DNA of 49,801 nt from Photobacterium sp. GB-56 (GTDB taxonomy: Bacteria > Pseudomonadota > Gammaproteobacteria > Enterobacterales > Vibrionaceae). Shown here piece by piece: positions 47,298-49,801 of the stretch. The notes beneath the pieces are model-generated. The model made no database searches and was not told the origin of the DNA. It worked only from the letters and a program-made list of their open reading frames with translations. The stretch is taken from the NCBI RefSeq assembly GCF_003026105.1, contig NZ_PYNW01000020.1, positions 1 to 49,801 of the forward strand, written 5' to 3'. Position 1 is the first letter of the stretch, and every line of letters begins with the position of its first letter. The translations under genes were made by a program, and so were the position numbers.

Positions 47298-48017
47298 CTA
47301 TGGGTAAAGATGGAATGATTTAAAAAGTGATTGTTCATTATAGACTTTATCGAGCGTTACCATACCAAGTTGGTGCATTTGACGGCGGATCCATAGAGTA
47401 CGTTGATAGACGTAATTACTCATTGGTGATGCTTTTATCTTATATGGGTTTGGTAATACCGCAGCAAGCTGTGCAGCCTGTTGGATACTTAGTTGGCTGG
47501 CAGGTATATGGAAAAAGTGTTCACTTGCTGCTTCTACACCATAAATACCAGGACCGAATTCAATAATATTTAGGTAAACTTCAAGAATACGTTCTTTTCC
47601 CCAAACTATTTCCATCAATAAAGAGAAGTATAATTCGATACCTTTACGAATATATGAGTGAATTGGGAATAGAAACATATTTTTAGCCGCTTGCTGGCTA
47701 ATCGTACTGGCTCCACGTACAGGCCCATTTTTACCTTCGTGTCTTAACACTGACAGTGTCGCTTGTATGTCAATGCCGTGATGCTCAGGAAAGGTTTGAT
47801 CTTCTGAAGCAATCACCGCTAACTGCATATTTTTTGATATTTCATCTAAATTAACCCACTGATGTTGAGTGTGCGCAGGGTAACCTTGAGGTGGAAATAG
47901 TGTTCGGCTAATCTCCCATCCCCAAAATGGTGGATTAATAAACTTAAAAATAATCACGAGAAATATAGGAAACAAAAGTACAAATAAAAGAAATTTAGTA
48001 AAAAAACGTTTTAGCAT
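47298..48017 (-). CDS. mtgA: Monofunctional biosynthetic peptidoglycan transglycosylase
   Basis: A 239-residue membrane-anchored GT51 enzyme that polymerises lipid II into glycan strands. One N-terminal transmembrane helix (about 8-28), then the GT51 domain: catalytic E72 in VIASEDQTFPEHHG, RGASTISQQAAKN (101-113), KGIELYFSLLMEIVWGKERILEVYLN (about 125-150) and EFGPGIYGVEAAS (about 153-165). It has no transpeptidase domain. Position between miaB and ubiF is unusual relative to E. coli, where mtgA lies near arcB. Confidence 0.96.
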   Translation of the reverse strand: MLKRFFTKFLLFVLLFPIFLVIIFKFINPPFWGWEISRTLFPPQGYPAHTQHQWVNLDEISKNMQLAVIASEDQTFPEHHGIDIQATLSVLRHEGKNGPVRGASTISQQAAKNMFLFPIHSYIRKGIELYFSLLMEIVWGKERILEVYLNIIEFGPGIYGVEAASEHFFHIPASQLSIQQAAQLAAVLPNPYKIKASPMSNYVYQRTLWIRRQMHQLGMVTLDKVYNEQSLFKSFHLYP

Positions 48018-48179
48018 GGTAAGACTGTTTCCTGATTATCAAAGTGATTGCACAATAAAAGAATGTTTATCTTAGTGACATTCCTTATATATTAAAATTT
48101 TTTATACAATTCGAGTTACTATGATGGTTTATTGGATTATAACCAAATAATGAGCCTGAACGTAATAGGTAGGTAAATA

Positions 48180-49340
48180 ATGAAGCAGTATGATGTCATC
48201 GTTGCGGGTGGCGGTATGGTTGGGGCTGCAACCGCGCTTGGCTTAGCGAAGTTAGGTTTAGATGTTGCTGTATTAGAAGGCTTTGCCCCTCGACCTTTTG
48301 CAAACACACAACCGATGGATTTACGTGTTTCCGCAATTTCTCCTCATTCCGTTGCATTATTAGATCGGTTAGGCGCATGGAATGAGGTGCTCAACATGCG
48401 TTTGTGTCCTTTTAAACGATTGGAAACATGGGAAAATCCAGAATGTCGTACACGCTTTAATGCTGATGATATGGGATTAGATCAACTAGGCTATATTGTT
48501 GAAAATCGCCTGTTGCAACTTGCGCTTTGGCAGCAATTCGACAATATCGAGAACTTGACGTTATATTGCCCATCAAAAATGGTTTCAACAACATCGATTG
48601 AAAATGGCTATATCGTTGAGCTAGAAAATACTCAACAGCTACAGTGTCGATTATTAATTGGTGCCGATGGTGCTAATTCTCAAGTACGCCAACAAGCCGG
48701 TATTGGTATTACTGCGTGGGATTACCGTCAACACTGCATGCTCATTAATATAGAAACAGCATTGCCGCAACAAGATATTACTTGGCAGCAGTTTACGCCA
48801 GCAGGCCCTCGTTCATTCTTACCGTTGCCAGGACATCAAGGTTCATTAGTATGGTATGACAGCCCTGAACGTATTCGACGCCTATCACATATGACTACCG
48901 AACAGTTGCATGCAGAGATCTCTGCCGTTTTTCCTGAAGAGCTTGGTGAGTTCAGTGTGGTTGATCATGGATCTTTTCCATTAACGCGTCGTCACGCACA
49001 AACCTATTACAAGCCAAATGTCGTTTTATTAGGTGATGCTGCTCATACGATTAATCCATTAGCAGGCCAAGGTGTGAATCTTGGCTTTAAAGATGTTGAT
49101 GTTTTACTTCAAGAAATAGAAGCGGCAGGTGAGCATTGGGCGGAAAGTTCGGTACTTGATAAGTACCAACGTCGTCGTCGTCCTGATAACCTTATAATGC
49201 AAACAGGGATGGATTTTTTCTATGTGACATTTAGTAATAACATCACGCCATTAAAGTTTATTCGTAATGCAGGACTTCGTTTAGCTGATGGGGCTGGCGG
49301 CATTAAAAAACAAGTATTGAAATACGCGATGGGTCTTTAG
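48180..49340 (+). CDS. ubiF: 2-octaprenyl-3-methyl-6-methoxy-1,4-benzoquinol hydroxylase
   Basis: A 386-residue FAD-dependent monooxygenase of the UbiH/UbiF/Coq6 family, adding the C5 or C6 hydroxyl in ubiquinone synthesis. The dinucleotide-binding GGGMVGAATALGLA starts at residue 10; the second FAD motif GDAAHTINPLAGQGVNLG appears at about 287-304. The neighbourhood of miaB on one side and a tRNA cluster on the other matches E. coli ubiF, hence the symbol over UbiH or UbiI. A terminator follows. Confidence 0.92.
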   Translation: MKQYDVIVAGGGMVGAATALGLAKLGLDVAVLEGFAPRPFANTQPMDLRVSAISPHSVALLDRLGAWNEVLNMRLCPFKRLETWENPECRTRFNADDMGLDQLGYIVENRLLQLALWQQFDNIENLTLYCPSKMVSTTSIENGYIVELENTQQLQCRLLIGADGANSQVRQQAGIGITAWDYRQHCMLINIETALPQQDITWQQFTPAGPRSFLPLPGHQGSLVWYDSPERIRRLSHMTTEQLHAEISAVFPEELGEFSVVDHGSFPLTRRHAQTYYKPNVVLLGDAAHTINPLAGQGVNLGFKDVDVLLQEIEAAGEHWAESSVLDKYQRRRRPDNLIMQTGMDFFYVTFSNNITPLKFIRNAGLRLADGAGGIKKQVLKYAMGL

Positions 49341-49374
49341 TTAAAGATTTTGCTATTTTTATAACGAAATGCAG

Positions 49375-49405
49375 AAAGCCGAGAGACATGATCTATCGGC
49401 TTTTT
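49375..49405 (+). terminator. Terminator after ubiF
   Basis: AAAGCCGA (49375-49382) and TCGGCTTT (49396-49403) form the outer stem, with AGA and TCT extending within the 13-nt loop; TTTC follows. Confidence 0.82.
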
Positions 49406-49427
49406 CTTTATCTAATAATATATCGCT

Positions 49428-49460
49428 AGATAAAAGAAAACCCACTCAAAGAGTGGGTTT
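49428..49460 (-). terminator. Terminator of the tRNA cluster
   Basis: AAACCCACTC (49438-49447) and GAGTGGGTTT (49451-49460) form a perfect 10-bp stem with a 3-nt loop; on the minus strand TTTCTTTTATC follows. It is just beyond the last tRNA. Confidence 0.85.
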
Positions 49461-49468
49461 CTAGTGTA

Positions 49469-49553
49469 TGGTGCGGAAGGAGAGACTTGAACTCTCACAC
49501 CTTGCGGCGCCAGAACCTAAATCTGGTGCGTCTACCAATTCCGCCACTTCCGC
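49469..49553 (-). tRNA. tRNA-Leu (anticodon TAG)
   Basis: An 85-nt class II tRNA with encoded CCA. The acceptor stem is GCGGAAG, the anticodon stem CCAGA/TCTGG holds loop TTTAGGT with anticodon TAG, and a long variable arm is present. It reads CUA and CUN codons. It is identical to the copy at 49704-49788. Confidence 0.97.
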
Positions 49554-49587
49554 ATGATTAATCGTCGAGACAATCAATCTTAAATAA

Positions 49588-49662
49588 TGGCAGGTCTACC
49601 TGGATTCGAACCAGGGAATGGCGGCATCAAAAGCCGCTGCCTTACCGCTTGGCGATAGACCT
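49588..49662 (-). tRNA. tRNA-Gln (anticodon TTG)
   Basis: A 75-nt tRNA with encoded CCA. The acceptor stem is AGGTCTA/TAGACCT. The anticodon stem GCGGC/GCCGC holds loop TTTTGAT with anticodon TTG, reading CAA and CAG. It lies between two tRNA-Leu genes. Confidence 0.97.
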
Positions 49663-49703
49663 ACAGCGCTTGTTTACACAAGACTTTCACAAACTAGAGA
49701 GAA

Positions 49704-49788
49704 TGGTGCGGAAGGAGAGACTTGAACTCTCACACCTTGCGGCGCCAGAACCTAAATCTGGTGCGTCTACCAATTCCGCCACTTCCGC
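49704..49788 (-). tRNA. tRNA-Leu (anticodon TAG), second copy
   Basis: An 85-nt copy identical to 49469-49553. The cluster probably continues past the right edge; E. coli has a Met-Leu-Gln tRNA cluster beside ubiF. Confidence 0.97.
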
Positions 49789-49801
49789 ATATTGTCAGTT
49801 A

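Noticed and set aside
49469..49788. Repeated tRNA-Leu as an integration attachment site
   Set aside because: The repeat is the complete tRNA gene in an array, with no integrase nearby.

Overview
The window looks like core chromosome of a gammaproteobacterium of the Vibrionaceae, most likely a Photobacterium or close relative. Two things point there. Gene blocks follow the E. coli order (yafD-mltD-gloB-yafS-rnhA/dnaQ, fadE-gmhA-yafJ, purN-purM-upp, arsC-bepA-perM-bcp-gcvR-dapA-bamC, lipA-lipB-ybeD-dacA-rlpA-mrdB-mrdA-rlmH-rsfS, holA-lptE-leuS, lnt-corC-ybeY-ybeZ-miaB-ubiF-tRNA). They are mixed with families typical of Vibrio-type genomes (TIGR03503, DUF2066, DUF2069, DUF1904). Base composition is AT-rich by eye. 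The genus is an inference; nothing here fixes the species.

Layout. 1-140: tRNA-Trp and its terminator, probably the tail of an rRNA/tRNA operon lying to the left. 400-8120: DUF1904 protein, YafD-type phosphoesterase-fold protein, Yip1 membrane protein, MltD, GloB, YafS-type methyltransferase, RNase HI divergent from DnaQ, and a TIGR03503 membrane protein coupled to dnaQ. 8160-14420: FadE, a SulP transporter (DauA-like), GmhA and a YafJ-type amidotransferase; the fadE/dauA gap carries candidate FadR and CRP sites and a structured leader. 14419-17634: purN and purM with a very good PurR box, upp, and a decayed UraA-type uracil permease. 17635-26750: DUF2066, DUF2069, WrbA-like flavoprotein, ArsC/YfgD, BepA, TusA-like protein, PerM, Bcp, GcvR, DapA, BamC. 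26790-40610: lipoate genes, YbeD, elongasome and peptidoglycan genes, ribosome factors RlmH and RsfS, HolA, LptE, LeuS, YbeL. 40640-49340: SYLF-domain protein, Lnt, CorC, YbeY, YbeZ, MiaB, MtgA, UbiF. 49469-49788: tRNA-Leu, tRNA-Gln, tRNA-Leu on the minus strand, the start of a tRNA cluster running off the right edge.

Together these genes serve housekeeping: cell-wall elongation (MrdA, MrdB, DacA, RlpA, MtgA, MltD), outer-membrane assembly (BamC, BepA, LptE, Lnt), replication and repair (DnaQ, HolA, RnhA), purine, lysine, lipoate and ubiquinone synthesis, fatty-acid degradation, translation quality (YbeY, YbeZ, RsfS, RlmH, MiaB, LeuS) and tRNA supply.

I found no mobile element, prophage, CRISPR array or defence island, and no convincing new multi-gene system. 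The most interesting signals are the frameshifted, internally deleted uraA remnant beside an intact upp; the absence of nadD/cobC and hda from places where E. coli carries them; the regulatory, hairpin-bearing fadE/dauA intergenic region; and a strong hairpin between purM and purN whose T-tract lies on the strand opposite to the genes.
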